A stretch of DNA of 64,000 nt from Pacificoceanicola sp049803835 (GCF_049803835.1 NZ_JBNAGK010000003.1:124001-188000), one strand, 5' to 3'; positions 23,953 through 33,203 are shown, numbered from the stretch's first letter. Numbers and translations: made by a program. Notes: generated by a model from the sequence alone, not told the origin.

Positions 23953-24828
23953 ATGCGGAATCTCGACATCACTACGCTGCGCTCCTTCCTTGCGGTGGCG
24001 AACTCTGGCGGTGTGACCCGGGCGGCGGGGTTTCTGAACCTGACGCAATCGGCGGTTTCCATGCAGCTCAAGCGGCTCGAGGAGACGCTCGACCTCAAGC
24101 TGCTGGACCGCTCCGGGCGCGGCGTGACCCTGACGCCCGCAGGCGTGCAGCTGCAGACCTACGCCCAGAAGATGATCGAGCTGAACGACGAGATCTACAG
24201 CCGCCTGACGGACAAGAGCTGGGAGGGCGAATTGGTCCTCGCGGTGCCGCATGACATTGTCTACCCGGTGATTCCGGAGGTGCTCAAACGCATGGGGCGC
24301 AGCCATCCGCGGGTCAAGGTGCAGCTGGTCAGCTCGTACACCCGCGACGTCAAGGCATTGTTTTCAAAGGGAGAAGCCGATGTGATCCTGACCACGGAGG
24401 AGCATGTGGGCGAAGGCGGCGAGACCCTGGCCACGGTGCCGCTGCGCTGGGTCGGCGCGCCCGGAGGCACCGCATGCCGCGGCCGGCCGCTGCGGCTGGC
24501 CTACAACCTGAACTGCGGTTTCCGCCCCGGCGCGATGGCCATGCTGGACGCGGCGGGGATCGACTGGGAGATGGCGGTCACGACGGACAACGACCGCACC
24601 GTGGAGGCCTCGGTGAGCGCCGACCTTGCGGTGACCTCATCCCTGGAGGGGCATGCGGCGGACTATCTGGAATACATCGACCCCGGCATCCTGCCGGACC
24701 AGGGGGTGCAGAAGATCAACCTCTACGGCTATGCGGGCAGCGGCAACGCCGGGTTGGTGGAGACGATGAAAAGTTATTTGCGGCAGGGGTTTGCAAGCCT
24801 CGGCGCGGCGAATACCAACGCCGCCTGA
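23953..24828 (+). CDS. LysR family transcriptional regulator
   Basis: A 291-residue regulator: a winged helix at about 1-62 (LDITTLRSFLAVANSGGVTR, LTQSAVSMQLKRLEE, LDRSGRGVTLTPAG) and a type 2 periplasmic-binding-like effector domain from about 90 (LVLAVPHDIVYPVIPEVL). LysR proteins bind DNA upstream of divergent targets; the DUF1127 gene starts 125 bases away on the other strand and is the likely target. The intergenic region has no obvious palindrome beyond short AT-rich stretches. Effector unknown. Confidence 0.92.
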   Translation: MRNLDITTLRSFLAVANSGGVTRAAGFLNLTQSAVSMQLKRLEETLDLKLLDRSGRGVTLTPAGVQLQTYAQKMIELNDEIYSRLTDKSWEGELVLAVPHDIVYPVIPEVLKRMGRSHPRVKVQLVSSYTRDVKALFSKGEADVILTTEEHVGEGGETLATVPLRWVGAPGGTACRGRPLRLAYNLNCGFRPGAMAMLDAAGIDWEMAVTTDNDRTVEASVSADLAVTSSLEGHAADYLEYIDPGILPDQGVQKINLYGYAGSGNAGLVETMKSYLRQGFASLGAANTNAA

Positions 24829-24865
24829 CGGCAGCGGCGCCTGCGGCGGGCGGGTTGGGGGGCTC

Positions 24866-24904
24866 CGCCCCCCCCCGTTTCGGGGTATTTGGACCAAGAA
24901 GAAA
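24866..24904 (-). repeat. Dispersed repeat copy with GC hairpin (reverse orientation)
   Basis: A C-rich run, then GGGGTATTTGGACCAAGAAG, the reverse of the CTTCTTTGGTCC...AATACC variant of the dispersed repeat, just after the LysR gene. Confidence 0.6.
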
Positions 24905-25039
24905 CACTCAGGGCCGTTCATTCGGCTTTCGGTCCGGCGCGGACGGTCCGTGGGGCGGGGCTTGCTTTTTTCCGCGCCATTCTTCCGAAAACCGGTTTCC
25001 ACTTTTCGGATTGCGCGTCGCGCCCCGCACCCCCCTGGC

Positions 25040-25447
25040 TTACACGCCCACGTCCGGCCCGAGGCACATCATCGGTTCCTCGTTCTGCTGTGCCTCGTAG
25101 AGCACCGTGCTGGCGGGGTCGTTCTCGAACACCGCCCGGAGCTTGTCGTCCTCGCGGAAGAACGACCAGCATTGCGGGTCGGGCGTGTCCTCGTAGACGA
25201 AACAGATCTCCCCGGCTTCCTCGTACCAAAAGCCTTCCTTGCATTTGCCGTCGAGGAAGGACCAGCGCACCTGCCGGTCCGGCAGGTATTCCTCGGCTCC
25301 GTAGGCTTGACCCGCGAGGCCGAAATACAGCGTCTTTCCATCGACATAGCGTTCGAATTCCCCGGCGGACATCGGCTCTGCCGCGATGGCACCGAGGGTG
25401 CTGAGGCCTGCGAGGAGGCCCGAGACTATGGCTGCTTTAAGGTTCAT
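25040..25447 (-). CDS. Secreted hypothetical protein
   Basis: A 135-residue exported protein with signal peptide MNLKAAIVSGLLAGLSTLGA, cut near AIAAE. The mature part is acidic, aromatic-rich and has four cysteines (GKCKEGFWYEEAGEICFVYE, PQCWSFF, MMCLGP), consistent with two disulfides. I do not recognise the fold. It stands alone beside the divergent-end AlkB-like gene, and its upstream region has TTAA boxes (about 25487). Function unknown. Confidence 0.7.
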   Translation of the reverse strand: MNLKAAIVSGLLAGLSTLGAIAAEPMSAGEFERYVDGKTLYFGLAGQAYGAEEYLPDRQVRWSFLDGKCKEGFWYEEAGEICFVYEDTPDPQCWSFFREDDKLRAVFENDPASTVLYEAQQNEEPMMCLGPDVGV

Positions 25448-25501
25448 GTAACCATGCTGCCAGAGCCGCGGGGCACGGGGAAGAATTTAGTTACTGTTAA
25501 G

Positions 25502-26515
25502 TTAATTTGTGCGGGTCGCCGCCGCCCATTTCCGCACCCGCCGGTCCATCACGCGCCGCCACAGCGGCGGCACCAGGGCGATCACCGCCATCACCGGCAG
25601 GCTATGGGGCAGCACCGGCATGGCGGAGCGGTCGACATCCAGGCCCGGGAAGGGGACGGCGGGCCGGGTGTGATGGTCCGAATGGCGCGGCGCGTTCAGC
25701 ATCAGCGCGGCGGAGAACCCGTGCGGGCTGTTCCAGGCATGCCGCGGGCCGACCGGTTCCGGTCGCCCGTCCATCAACCGCTTCCGCCGCAGCCCGTAGT
25801 GCTGGACATAGTCCGACAGGTAAAGCTGCACCTGCGCATAGCCCGCCAGCGCCAGCAGCCACAGCACCCCCGCGCCGCCCCCGATCAGCGCCGCCATGCA
25901 GAGCGACACCGCCGCCCCGAGCAGATATGCCGGGTAGGGATGGCCGCCGCGGCCTTTCCTGAGCCGCGCCTCCGCGCGATACCCTTCGACGAATTCACCC
26001 CGCCAGGCCCGCGCCAGGAAGCGCCAGAACCCCTCGCCGGGCCGCGCCGAGTTCGGATCGCGCTCCGTGGCCGCCCAGACATGATGCACCCGCACGTGCG
26101 CCGAAGCATGGTGGCCGAACAGCACCGAGGCATAGACCGCCGCGCCGAGCCACCGCAGCGCCCGCGCCGGCCGGTGGATCAGCTCATGCGCGTTGGAGTT
26201 GCTCACCTGCCCGAGGAACAGCGCCAGCGCCATGAACAGCACGCCGCGCTCCCACAGCGGCCCCGCGCTGCTCAGCACCGCGACCCCGCCGTAGAGCAGG
26301 GGAAAATGCACCAGCGCCAGCGCCACCGCGAGGCGAGTCCCCGCCGGGAACTCCGCCCCCGGATGATCCGGCGCGGCGAGGACCGCCAGGCGATCCATGA
26401 CGCCCGCGACGACGGTGATATAGACCAGCGCCGCCACGGCAAAGCCGCCGCCAAACGCCTCCCCCAACGCCAGCAGGACCACCATCCCCATCGTCACGCC
26501 GACAAATCGCGCCAT
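25502..26515 (-). CDS. Alkane hydroxylase / fatty-acid desaturase-like membrane di-iron protein
   Basis: A 337-residue integral membrane protein of the AlkB-like superfamily with at least five hydrophobic segments. The His boxes are visible as NAHELIHR, GHHASAHVRVHH and NAPRHSDHH, the eight-His pattern of non-haem di-iron monooxygenases (in AlkB: HELxHK, EHxxGHH, LQRHSDHH). The order and the C-terminal RHSDHH support oxidation of an alkyl or lipid substrate in the membrane. The rubredoxin partner is not nearby. ATG 26515 has GAGG six bases upstream; the longer starts at 26521 and 26539 are possible. Confidence 0.82.
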   Translation of the reverse strand: MARFVGVTMGMVVLLALGEAFGGGFAVAALVYITVVAGVMDRLAVLAAPDHPGAEFPAGTRLAVALALVHFPLLYGGVAVLSSAGPLWERGVLFMALALFLGQVSNSNAHELIHRPARALRWLGAAVYASVLFGHHASAHVRVHHVWAATERDPNSARPGEGFWRFLARAWRGEFVEGYRAEARLRKGRGGHPYPAYLLGAAVSLCMAALIGGGAGVLWLLALAGYAQVQLYLSDYVQHYGLRRKRLMDGRPEPVGPRHAWNSPHGFSAALMLNAPRHSDHHTRPAVPFPGLDVDRSAMPVLPHSLPVMAVIALVPPLWRRVMDRRVRKWAAATRTN

Positions 26516-26686
26516 GCGCATCCTCGCAAACTCCTGCAACCGTACCTCTATCGGAACTTTCCGTCACCCATCGGGCGAAACGGCGGGCATTTCAGGGCGC
26601 GACCTTCGGATCAATTGTCGTTTTCGGCCTGCCCATGACCAAAGCGCCGACCTATTGTGCCGACACGCGCAAAGGAGACAGCAGAC

Positions 26687-28372
26687 ATGGCACTGGATGA
26701 ACGCAAAGGCGTCTGGAAATCGGGCAAGGGCAAGGGCCGCCACACGCCCAAGGGCCGGCAGCTCGACGATCAGGCCCATGACGAGGTCCGCGCCCTGCTC
26801 GGCGACGCCCCCCGCCGTCGCGATCTGCTGATCGAGTTCCTGCACAAGGTTCAGGACACCTACGGCCACATCTCCGCCGCGCATATCCGCGCCCTGGCCG
26901 AGGAATTGCGCACCGGGCAGGCGGAGATCTACGAGGTCGCCAGTTTCTATGCCCATTTCGACGTTGTCCGCGAGGACGAGACCCCGCCGCCCGCGCTGAC
27001 CATCCGCGTTTGCGATTCGCTCTCCTGCGAACTGGCCGGGGCAGAGGCCCTGCTGGCCGCGCTGGAAGACGGCATGGACCCCGCGCAGGTCCGCGTGCTG
27101 CGGGCGCCCTGCATGGGGCGTTGCGACACCGCGCCGGTGCTGGAGATCGGTCACAACCACATCGACCAGGCCACCCCCGAAAAGGTGCAGGACGCCATCG
27201 CAAAGGGCGACACCCACGCCCACATTCCCGCCTATCAAACCCTTGCCGACTATCGCGCCACCGGCGGCTATGAGACGCTGCAGAGCCTGCGCGCAACCGG
27301 CGATTGGGAAGTGGTGCAGGACAAGGTGCTCGAGGCCGGTCTGCGCGGGCTTGGCGGCGCGGGTTTCCCCTCGGGCAAGAAATGGGGCTTCGTGCGCATG
27401 AACGAGGGGCCGCGCTATCTCGCCGTCAACGGCGACGAGGGCGAGCCGGGCACCTTCAAGGACCGCTACTACCTCGAACGCACCCCGCACCTGATGCTCG
27501 AAGGCATGCTGATCGCCGCCTGGGCCGTCGAGGCGGAGCGCTGCTTCATCTACATGCGCGACGAATACCCCGCTGTCCTGCACATCCTCGCGACCGAGAT
27601 CGCGGCGCTCGAAACCGCCGGGATCGTCCCGGAGGGCTACATCGAGCTGCGGCGCGGCGCGGGGGCCTACATCTGCGGCGAGGAATCCGCGATGATCGAG
27701 AGCATCGAAGGCAATCGCGGTCTGCCGCGCCACCGCCCGCCTTTCGTCGCGCAGGTCGGCATCTTCAATCGCCCCACGCTGGTTCACAACGTCGAGACCC
27801 TGCACTGGGTCGCTCGTATCTGCCGCGAAGGGCCGGAGGTGCTGAACAGCACGGAGAAGAACGGCCGCAAGGGCCTGCGCTCCTATTCCGTCTCCGGTCG
27901 CGTCAGGAACCCGGGCGTCCATCTGTTGCCCGCTGGCTCCACCATCATGGACATTATTGACGCGGCAGGCGGCATGAGCGATGGCCACAGCTTCAAGGCC
28001 TACCAGCCGGGCGGGCCGTCCTCCGGCCTGCTCCCGGCCAGCATGTCCGACATCCCGCTCGACTTCGACACTTTGCAACCGCACGGCACCTTCATCGGCT
28101 CCGCCGCCGTGGTGGTCCTGTCGGACAAGGACAGCGCAAAGGCCGCCGCCCTCAACATGCTGCGCTTCTTCGAGGATGAAAGCTGCGGCCAGTGCACTCC
28201 CTGCAGGGTCGGCTGCGAGAAGGCGGTCAAGCTGATGCAGGCGGATCGCTGGGACACCGGCCTGCTCGAAGAGCTGTCCACAGCCATGGTCGACGCCTCC
28301 ATCTGCGGTCTCGGACAGGCCGCGCCGAACCCGATCCGCTCGGTCATCAAGCACTTCCCGGACGAGGTGTGA
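26687..28372 (+). CDS. fdsB: Formate dehydrogenase beta subunit, NuoE-NuoF fusion (FdsB-like)
   Basis: A 561-residue fusion. N-terminal part (to about 160) is NuoE/FdsG-like, with a [2Fe-2S] site CDSLSCELAG and CMGRCDTA. From about 190 is NuoF-like: GGAGFPSGKKWGF for FMN, GDEGEPGTFKDRYY for NADH, CGEESAMIESIEG, and the [4Fe-4S] site SCGQCTPCRVGC near the end. In FdsABG-type NAD-dependent formate dehydrogenases this subunit passes electrons to NAD. The molybdenum alpha subunit is not adjacent: the next gene is a lysoplasmalogenase-like protein. ATG 26687 gives MALDERKG; overlaps the lysoplasmalogenase start. Confidence 0.85.
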   Translation: MALDERKGVWKSGKGKGRHTPKGRQLDDQAHDEVRALLGDAPRRRDLLIEFLHKVQDTYGHISAAHIRALAEELRTGQAEIYEVASFYAHFDVVREDETPPPALTIRVCDSLSCELAGAEALLAALEDGMDPAQVRVLRAPCMGRCDTAPVLEIGHNHIDQATPEKVQDAIAKGDTHAHIPAYQTLADYRATGGYETLQSLRATGDWEVVQDKVLEAGLRGLGGAGFPSGKKWGFVRMNEGPRYLAVNGDEGEPGTFKDRYYLERTPHLMLEGMLIAAWAVEAERCFIYMRDEYPAVLHILATEIAALETAGIVPEGYIELRRGAGAYICGEESAMIESIEGNRGLPRHRPPFVAQVGIFNRPTLVHNVETLHWVARICREGPEVLNSTEKNGRKGLRSYSVSGRVRNPGVHLLPAGSTIMDIIDAAGGMSDGHSFKAYQPGGPSSGLLPASMSDIPLDFDTLQPHGTFIGSAAVVVLSDKDSAKAAALNMLRFFEDESCGQCTPCRVGCEKAVKLMQADRWDTGLLEELSTAMVDASICGLGQAAPNPIRSVIKHFPDEV

Positions 28373-29025
28373 TCCCGTCCGGCCCGCTCGACCTTCTGTG
28401 CGCCGCCCTGTTCCTCGGGGCGGCGTTCGCCTATCCGCTCCTCACGGGTCCCGGCCTGACGCGCAGCGTGGTCAAGACCCTGCCGGTTCTGACCCTCTCG
28501 CTCTGGTCCCTTCTCAACGGAACCCCGCTGCTCGGACTCGCACTCGCCCTCTCGGCTGCGGGGGATTGGTTCCTCTCCCGCCCCGGCGAGAGCGCCTTCC
28601 TGAAAGGCATGGCCGCCTTCGCCGCCGCCCATGTGACCTATATCGCGCTGTTCGCGATCATCCTCTGGACCACCGGCAGCGCCAGTTTCCCGGACCCGAA
28701 GATCCGCGCCACCTTCATCCTGCTCGGCCTTGGCGGCTGGCTCGCCCGGTTCATCGTCCGCGCCGCCGGTCCGCTGCGCCTGCTGGTCGCCCTCTACGCG
28801 GCGCTGCTGCTCGGCATGGGGGCGCTCGGCTTTACCCTGCCACCGGGACCCGCCGCTGATCTCGTGGCCATCGGTGCGTCGCTCTTCATCCTCTCGGACG
28901 GGCTGATCGGCCTCGACCGCTTCCTGCGCATCCGCAAACCGGGGCAGGGGCTCGCGATCTGGGGGCTCTACTGCGCGGCACAGGTCCTGCTGACCCTCGG
29001 ACTGCACGCGCTGCTCGCCGCCTGA
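28369..29025 (+). CDS. Lysoplasmalogenase-like membrane protein (YhhN/TMEM86 family)
   Basis: A 218-residue membrane protein with seven to eight hydrophobic segments and the family's scattered acidic and glycine sites: LALALSAAGDWFLSRP, AFLKGMAAFAAAHVTYI, and near the end ASLFILSDGLIGLDRFL. Animal homologues hydrolyse lysoplasmalogens; bacterial roles are unproven. The GTG at 28369 overlaps the fdsB stop (GTGTGA arrangement), so translation is coupled, though no functional link to formate oxidation is evident. Confidence 0.85.
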   Translation: MIPSGPLDLLCAALFLGAAFAYPLLTGPGLTRSVVKTLPVLTLSLWSLLNGTPLLGLALALSAAGDWFLSRPGESAFLKGMAAFAAAHVTYIALFAIILWTTGSASFPDPKIRATFILLGLGGWLARFIVRAAGPLRLLVALYAALLLGMGALGFTLPPGPAADLVAIGASLFILSDGLIGLDRFLRIRKPGQGLAIWGLYCAAQVLLTLGLHALLAA

Positions 29026-29042
29026 CGCCTCCGTCCGTCTTT

Positions 29043-29061
29043 CTTCTCTTTCCAAATACTC
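29043..29061 (+). repeat. Dispersed repeat core CTTCTCTTTCCAAATACTC
   Basis: An exact copy of the core, just after the lysoplasmalogenase-like gene, in the same position relative to a gene end as other copies. Confidence 0.7.
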
Positions 29062-29101
29062 AAAAAATTCCGCCGTTAACCCCGAAAGCCTCCGGTTTTG
29101 G

Positions 29102-29154
29102 ATGGTATCGATACCATAAAATCAAATGTGTACGAAACTCGGCCCGAATCGTAC
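29102..29154 (+). promoter_or_regulatory. Palindrome module, copy A: 16-base perfect palindrome plus GTACGA/TCGTAC inverted repeat
   Basis: ATGGTATCGATACCAT (29102-29117) is perfectly palindromic with a central CG, as in LacI-family operators. Thirteen bases beyond its 14-base core, a 25-base element with 6-base arms GTACGA (29130-29135) and TCGTAC (29149-29154) follows. The pair recurs, inverted, at 39286-39349. It lies between two convergent genes, where an operator would be unexpected. The regulator is unknown. Confidence 0.6.
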
Positions 29155-29294
29155 CAAACTCCGGGTTTCTGTCGCTCACCTGTCCGAAACCGGCTGGTCG
29201 CCGGTGTGGTCAGTCAGTGGGCACCGACGACATCTTGTGGTGCAACGCCCACCGGCCGGTGCGTTAACCTCTGAAACGATGCTGTCAGGGTTTC

Positions 29295-30182
29295 TCAATC
29301 GTTGCGATACACCGCGCAGACGCAGCCCTTGGCCTTCAGCTGCGAACACAGCTTCCAGGCCGCATCCCGCGTGTTGCGCCCGATCCGCGCCATGTAATAG
29401 CCGCCCTGCGGCGAGGCGCGGCTCTTCTCCCAGACGAGATCCGGCTTGTCGCCCTTGAGTAATGACTGGCAAGCCGCTGTTTTCCTTTCATAAAGCGTCA
29501 GCGCCTTCTGCTTCGTCGTACCGAAGGCCACCTGCACCCCGAAGGGCTTCATCACCGGCTCCGGGGGCGGGTAGGCGGTCAGGATTCGCTTGCGCGCCAG
29601 CTCGTGACAGGCCTGCGCAAACGGCTTGTCCTTCTGCAACCGGAAATCATGGCTCTCGGGCGGCGCATCCACCCATGTCCGCGCCGGAATACCCGTGATT
29701 ATGCGAACATAATCAATGGTTTCCTGCGCCAGCCCTCCGGTCCCGGCGATCAGCCCCTCGGCCCGCCGCTCGCCACCATTGTAGCCCACCGCCGCCAGCC
29801 CCGGATTGCCGTACCGCCGCGTCATCTCGCCAAGGTATTCCGCCGAGAATTCAAGGGCTTCGGCGGGGTTGTACGGGTCTTTCAATCCCCGCAGCTTCGC
29901 CGTGGACGGGATGAACTGCGCAATCCCCTGCGCATTGGCATGGCTCAGCGCGTTCGGGTTGAACCGGCTCTCCTGCCAGATCAGCCGCGCAAAGAACCCC
30001 GCGTCCAGACCGCTCTTTTTCGCAAAGTTTTCAATGGCTTGACAGGTGTCGAAGACGAAGTGCTCGGGCCGGATGCACTCGACCGGACCAAACGCCCCGC
30101 GCGAGCACAACGTCCCCGGATCCCGCGCCAGGGCCGGACCGGACAGAAGCGCCAACAACAGGAAAACCAATCGAAAAACCAT
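29295..30182 (-). CDS. Lytic transglycosylase-like protein with SLT domain
   Basis: A 295-residue exported enzyme. The signal peptide MVFRLVFLLLALLSGPALA is followed by an SLT domain whose catalytic Glu sits in LIWQESRFNPNALSHANAQG, then GIAQFIPSTAKLRGL, and a C-terminal region with AVGYNGGERRAEGL. It cleaves peptidoglycan glycosidic bonds in the periplasm. The tail has several cysteines (CSQLKAKGCVCAVYRND), and the last 50 residues resemble a SPOR-like strand. Start at ATG 30182 puts the signal peptide first; ATG 30230 is an alternative. Divergent from ftsY. Confidence 0.88.
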   Translation of the reverse strand: MVFRLVFLLLALLSGPALARDPGTLCSRGAFGPVECIRPEHFVFDTCQAIENFAKKSGLDAGFFARLIWQESRFNPNALSHANAQGIAQFIPSTAKLRGLKDPYNPAEALEFSAEYLGEMTRRYGNPGLAAVGYNGGERRAEGLIAGTGGLAQETIDYVRIITGIPARTWVDAPPESHDFRLQKDKPFAQACHELARKRILTAYPPPEPVMKPFGVQVAFGTTKQKALTLYERKTAACQSLLKGDKPDLVWEKSRASPQGGYYMARIGRNTRDAAWKLCSQLKAKGCVCAVYRND

Positions 30183-30282
30183 ACCCGAGTTACAGCCCGA
30201 AGCCCCGGATCGGTCAACACACACTTTCATTACCCCGCCATGCGTATTACTTGGGAGAGGTTGCACAAATCCGGGTTATCCC

Positions 30283-31623
30283 ATGTCCTTCTTCGGCAAG
30301 CTCAAGAACAGGCTGTTCAAATCCTCCTCCAAGCTCGATCAGGGCCTCGAAGCCATCGTCGAGGACGGCGGCTCGGAAGAGGCACCGGAGCCGCCGCTGG
30401 ATCGCCCGGAGACTCCTTCTGAAAGCCCGGCCAGCCCGCCGCAGGAAGCGCCGCAGCCCGAGCCGGTGACGCCCGATCCGGTGCCGGAAATCCAGCCGGA
30501 TCAGCCGCTTGAGACACCTGCGCCCGATCTGCCCACGCCCGGCCCGGACGCCACCCCGCCCTCCGATCCGACACCCGGGCCGGATGTGACCCCGGCGCCC
30601 ACGCCGGTCGAGGCTCCCGCGCCTGACATCCCCGTGGAGATCCCAAGCCCGGGCGAGCCGATGCCCAACATCGGCCCAGACGACCTCGCCATCGCCGCTG
30701 CCCTGATCGAAACACCCGCTGCGTCGCCCTCGAAACCCGGCTTCCTTGGCCGCCTCTTTGGCCGTCAGGGCGCCGCTCCGGTGATGCGCAGGGTGCTCGA
30801 CGACGACATGGTCGAAAGCCTTGAAGAACTCCTGATCGCCTCCGACATGGGCGTCGACACGGCGCTCCGCGTAACCTCCAACATCGCCGAAGGGCGCATG
30901 GGCCGCAAACTTTCCGTTCAGGAAATCAAGCAGTTGCTGGCGTCCGAAATCGCCCGCATCATGGAACCCGTTGCCAAACCGCTGCCGCTTTATCCCACCA
31001 AACCTCAGGTGGTGCTCGTGGTTGGCGTCAACGGTTCGGGCAAGACCACGACCATCGGCAAGCTCGCCTCCCAGTTTCGCGCCGCCGGCAAGAAGGTGGT
31101 GATTGCCGCAGGCGACACCTTCCGCGCCGCCGCCGTCGAGCAGCTGCAGGTCTGGGGCGAGCGCGCCGGGGTGCCGGTCCTCACCGCCCCCGAAGGCTCC
31201 GACCCAGCCAGCCTCGCCTTCGACGCCATGACGAAGGCGCAGGCCGATGGCGCGGACCTCTTGATGATCGATACCGCGGGCCGCCTGCAGAACCGCGCCG
31301 ACCTCATGGAGGAACTGGCCAAGATCGTCCGCGTGATCCGCAAGAAGGACCCGAACGCCCCGCACAACACGCTGCTGGTGCTCGACGCCACCACCGGCCA
31401 GAACGCGGTCAGCCAGGTGGAAATCTTCCAGAAACTCGCTGACGTGTCGGGACTCGTGATGACCAAACTCGACGGCACCGCCAAGGGCGGCGTACTGGTC
31501 TCGCTGGCCGACAAGTTCGGCCTGCCGATCCATGCCATCGGCGTTGGCGAGCAGATCGACGATTTGCAAGCCTTTGATCCCGAAGAGTTTGCCGCTGCGC
31601 TGACTGGCCTCGACACCGAATGA
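30283..31623 (+). CDS. ftsY: Signal recognition particle receptor FtsY
   Basis: A 446-residue SRP GTPase. The first 20 residues are amphipathic (MSFFGKLKNRLFKSSSKL), then about 130 Pro/Asp/Glu-rich residues form the acidic A domain, followed by the NG core: GVNGSGKTTTIGKLA (G1), GDTFRAAAVEQL, IDTAGRLQ (G3), VLDATTGQNA, TKLDGTAKGG (G4) and GVGEQIDDLQ. It docks ribosome-SRP complexes at the inner membrane. The acid/proline-rich part is unusually long and repetitive (PTPGPDATPP-type). ATG 30283 begins the amphipathic helix. A DMT transporter follows 19 bases on. Confidence 0.98.
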   Translation: MSFFGKLKNRLFKSSSKLDQGLEAIVEDGGSEEAPEPPLDRPETPSESPASPPQEAPQPEPVTPDPVPEIQPDQPLETPAPDLPTPGPDATPPSDPTPGPDVTPAPTPVEAPAPDIPVEIPSPGEPMPNIGPDDLAIAAALIETPAASPSKPGFLGRLFGRQGAAPVMRRVLDDDMVESLEELLIASDMGVDTALRVTSNIAEGRMGRKLSVQEIKQLLASEIARIMEPVAKPLPLYPTKPQVVLVVGVNGSGKTTTIGKLASQFRAAGKKVVIAAGDTFRAAAVEQLQVWGERAGVPVLTAPEGSDPASLAFDAMTKAQADGADLLMIDTAGRLQNRADLMEELAKIVRVIRKKDPNAPHNTLLVLDATTGQNAVSQVEIFQKLADVSGLVMTKLDGTAKGGVLVSLADKFGLPIHAIGVGEQIDDLQAFDPEEFAAALTGLDTE

Positions 31624-31642
31624 TCCACCGCTCGACGCGCGC

Positions 31643-32545
31643 ATGACCGGGTGGCTCACCTCCATCGAGGGCACGGAGACGGGCCATCAGCTTGCGCTTG
31701 TCCTCGCCCTCATGGCCGCCTTCCTGCACGCCGTCTTCGGCGCCCTGCAGAAAGGCAAACACGACCCCTGGCTCTCCCGGGGGGCCATCGACGGCGCCTA
31801 CGGCCTCATGGCCGCGCCCTTCGCGCTGTTCGTGGTGCCATGGCCGGAGGCGCACATGTGGGTGATCTTCGCCGGGGCCTTCGTCATCCACACCGTCTAC
31901 AAGGTGTTGCAGGCGCTTGCCTATTCACGCGGGGCCTACACCGTCGTCTACCCGGTGGTGCGCGGCACCGGCCCGCTCTTCGCCGTCATCGGTGCCACGC
32001 TGATCTTCAACGAGCATTTTACCCTAGGCCAATGGCTCGGTGTCGCCACGCTCCTGACAGGCATTTTCGGCCTCGCGCTCTACAACTACCTCTACTTGGT
32101 CAGCAACCGAGAAACCCTTGTTCCGGCTTTGCTCTTCGCCTTTGCCACCGGCCTCCTCGTGGCGCTCTACACGACATACGACGCCTACGGCATCCGTGCG
32201 ACGCAGAACCCCTTTACCTTCCTCGCGTGGTTCTTCATGACCGACGGCCTCGTCATGCCGGTCCTCGCCGCGCTGCGGTATCGTGCCATGGCAGATCGTC
32301 CGGCTCTGGCGCCGCTGCTTGCCCGGGGTGTCATCGGCGGGCTGATCGCCTATTGCAGCTTCGGCGGCATCATGCTCGCCACGCGCCTCGACAAGGTCGG
32401 CGAAGCGGCGGTCCTGCGCGAGACCTCCACGGTCTTCGCCGCGCTCATCGGCTGGCTGGCGCTCAAGGAAACCGTCGGCCCGCGCCGCATCGCTCTCATG
32501 GCCTTGATCGCGCTCGGCGCGGTTATCGTTGAGTTTGCCGGATAA
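31643..32545 (+). CDS. DMT superfamily (EamA-type) transporter
   Basis: A 300-residue protein with about ten hydrophobic helices in two EamA repeats. The first repeat runs through LALVLALMAAFLHAVFGALQ and GAYTVVYPVVRGTGPLFAVI; the second ends in VLRETSTVFAALIGWLALKE and ALMALIALGAVIVEF. DMT proteins export metabolites such as amino acids; the substrate is unknown. Close spacing to ftsY and to yciB (32 bases to the next start) suggests one transcript. Confidence 0.9.
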   Translation: MTGWLTSIEGTETGHQLALVLALMAAFLHAVFGALQKGKHDPWLSRGAIDGAYGLMAAPFALFVVPWPEAHMWVIFAGAFVIHTVYKVLQALAYSRGAYTVVYPVVRGTGPLFAVIGATLIFNEHFTLGQWLGVATLLTGIFGLALYNYLYLVSNRETLVPALLFAFATGLLVALYTTYDAYGIRATQNPFTFLAWFFMTDGLVMPVLAALRYRAMADRPALAPLLARGVIGGLIAYCSFGGIMLATRLDKVGEAAVLRETSTVFAALIGWLALKETVGPRRIALMALIALGAVIVEFAG

Positions 32546-32577
32546 AGCGCCTATCTCGGGTCCAAAGGAGCCATCCC

Positions 32578-33186
32578 ATGCCGCAAAAAGAGATCAACCC
32601 GGGCCTGAAGACCGCGCTCGAAATGGGCCCGATCCTGGCCTTCTTCGGGGCCTACATCTGGCTGAAGGACGAGACCTTCACGCTCGGCGGCACGGCTTAC
32701 GACGGGTTCATCATCGTCACCGCCGCCTTCATCCCGGTGTTCCTGCTGGCCACCGCCATCCTGTGGAAACTCACCGGCCACCTGAGCCGCATGCAGGCGG
32801 TGACTGCCGTGCTCATCGTGGTGTTCGGCGGGCTTTCGGTCTGGCTGAATGACGACCGCTTCTTCAAGATGAAACCGACGCTGATCTACCTGCTGTTCGG
32901 CGGTGCGCTGGCGATCGGCCTGATGCGCGGCGAAAGCTGGCTGCGCTCGGTCATGGAGGGTGTCATGCCGCTGCGGGACGAGGGCTGGATGATCCTGACC
33001 AAACGCGTCATGCTGCTGTTCTTCGGCCTCGCGATCCTCAACGAGATCATCTGGCGCACCATGTCCACGGAAACCTGGGTCTATTTCAAGACCTTCGGCC
33101 TGACCGCCGCCATCATTGTCTTCTTCATCACGCAGGGTGGCCTGTTCAAGACCTATGCCATCGAGGAAGACGAAAGCACCTCCTGA
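32578..33186 (+). CDS. yciB: Inner-membrane septation protein, YciB/IspZ family
   Basis: A 202-residue membrane protein with about five helices and the YciB signature: LEMGPILAFFGAYIW, MKPTLIYLLFGGALAIGL, MPLRDEGWMILTKRVMLLFF and the NEIIWRTMSTETWVYFKTFG segment. YciB contributes to envelope integrity and cell division with elongasome and divisome contacts. The start follows AGGAG. Neighbouring ftsY upstream makes an envelope-biogenesis cluster, although shared regulation is inference. Confidence 0.95.
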   Translation: MPQKEINPGLKTALEMGPILAFFGAYIWLKDETFTLGGTAYDGFIIVTAAFIPVFLLATAILWKLTGHLSRMQAVTAVLIVVFGGLSVWLNDDRFFKMKPTLIYLLFGGALAIGLMRGESWLRSVMEGVMPLRDEGWMILTKRVMLLFFGLAILNEIIWRTMSTETWVYFKTFGLTAAIIVFFITQGGLFKTYAIEEDESTS

Positions 33187-33203
33187 CGCAGGCACGGGGC
33201 CCC

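Noticed and set aside
29126..29458. Possible short protein beginning CTKLGPNRT, resembling the reading CTKIEPNRT at 39.3 kb
   Set aside because: The similarity is explained by the shared DNA inverted repeat at these loci; both reading frames are out of place relative to genes and the rest is unrelated.
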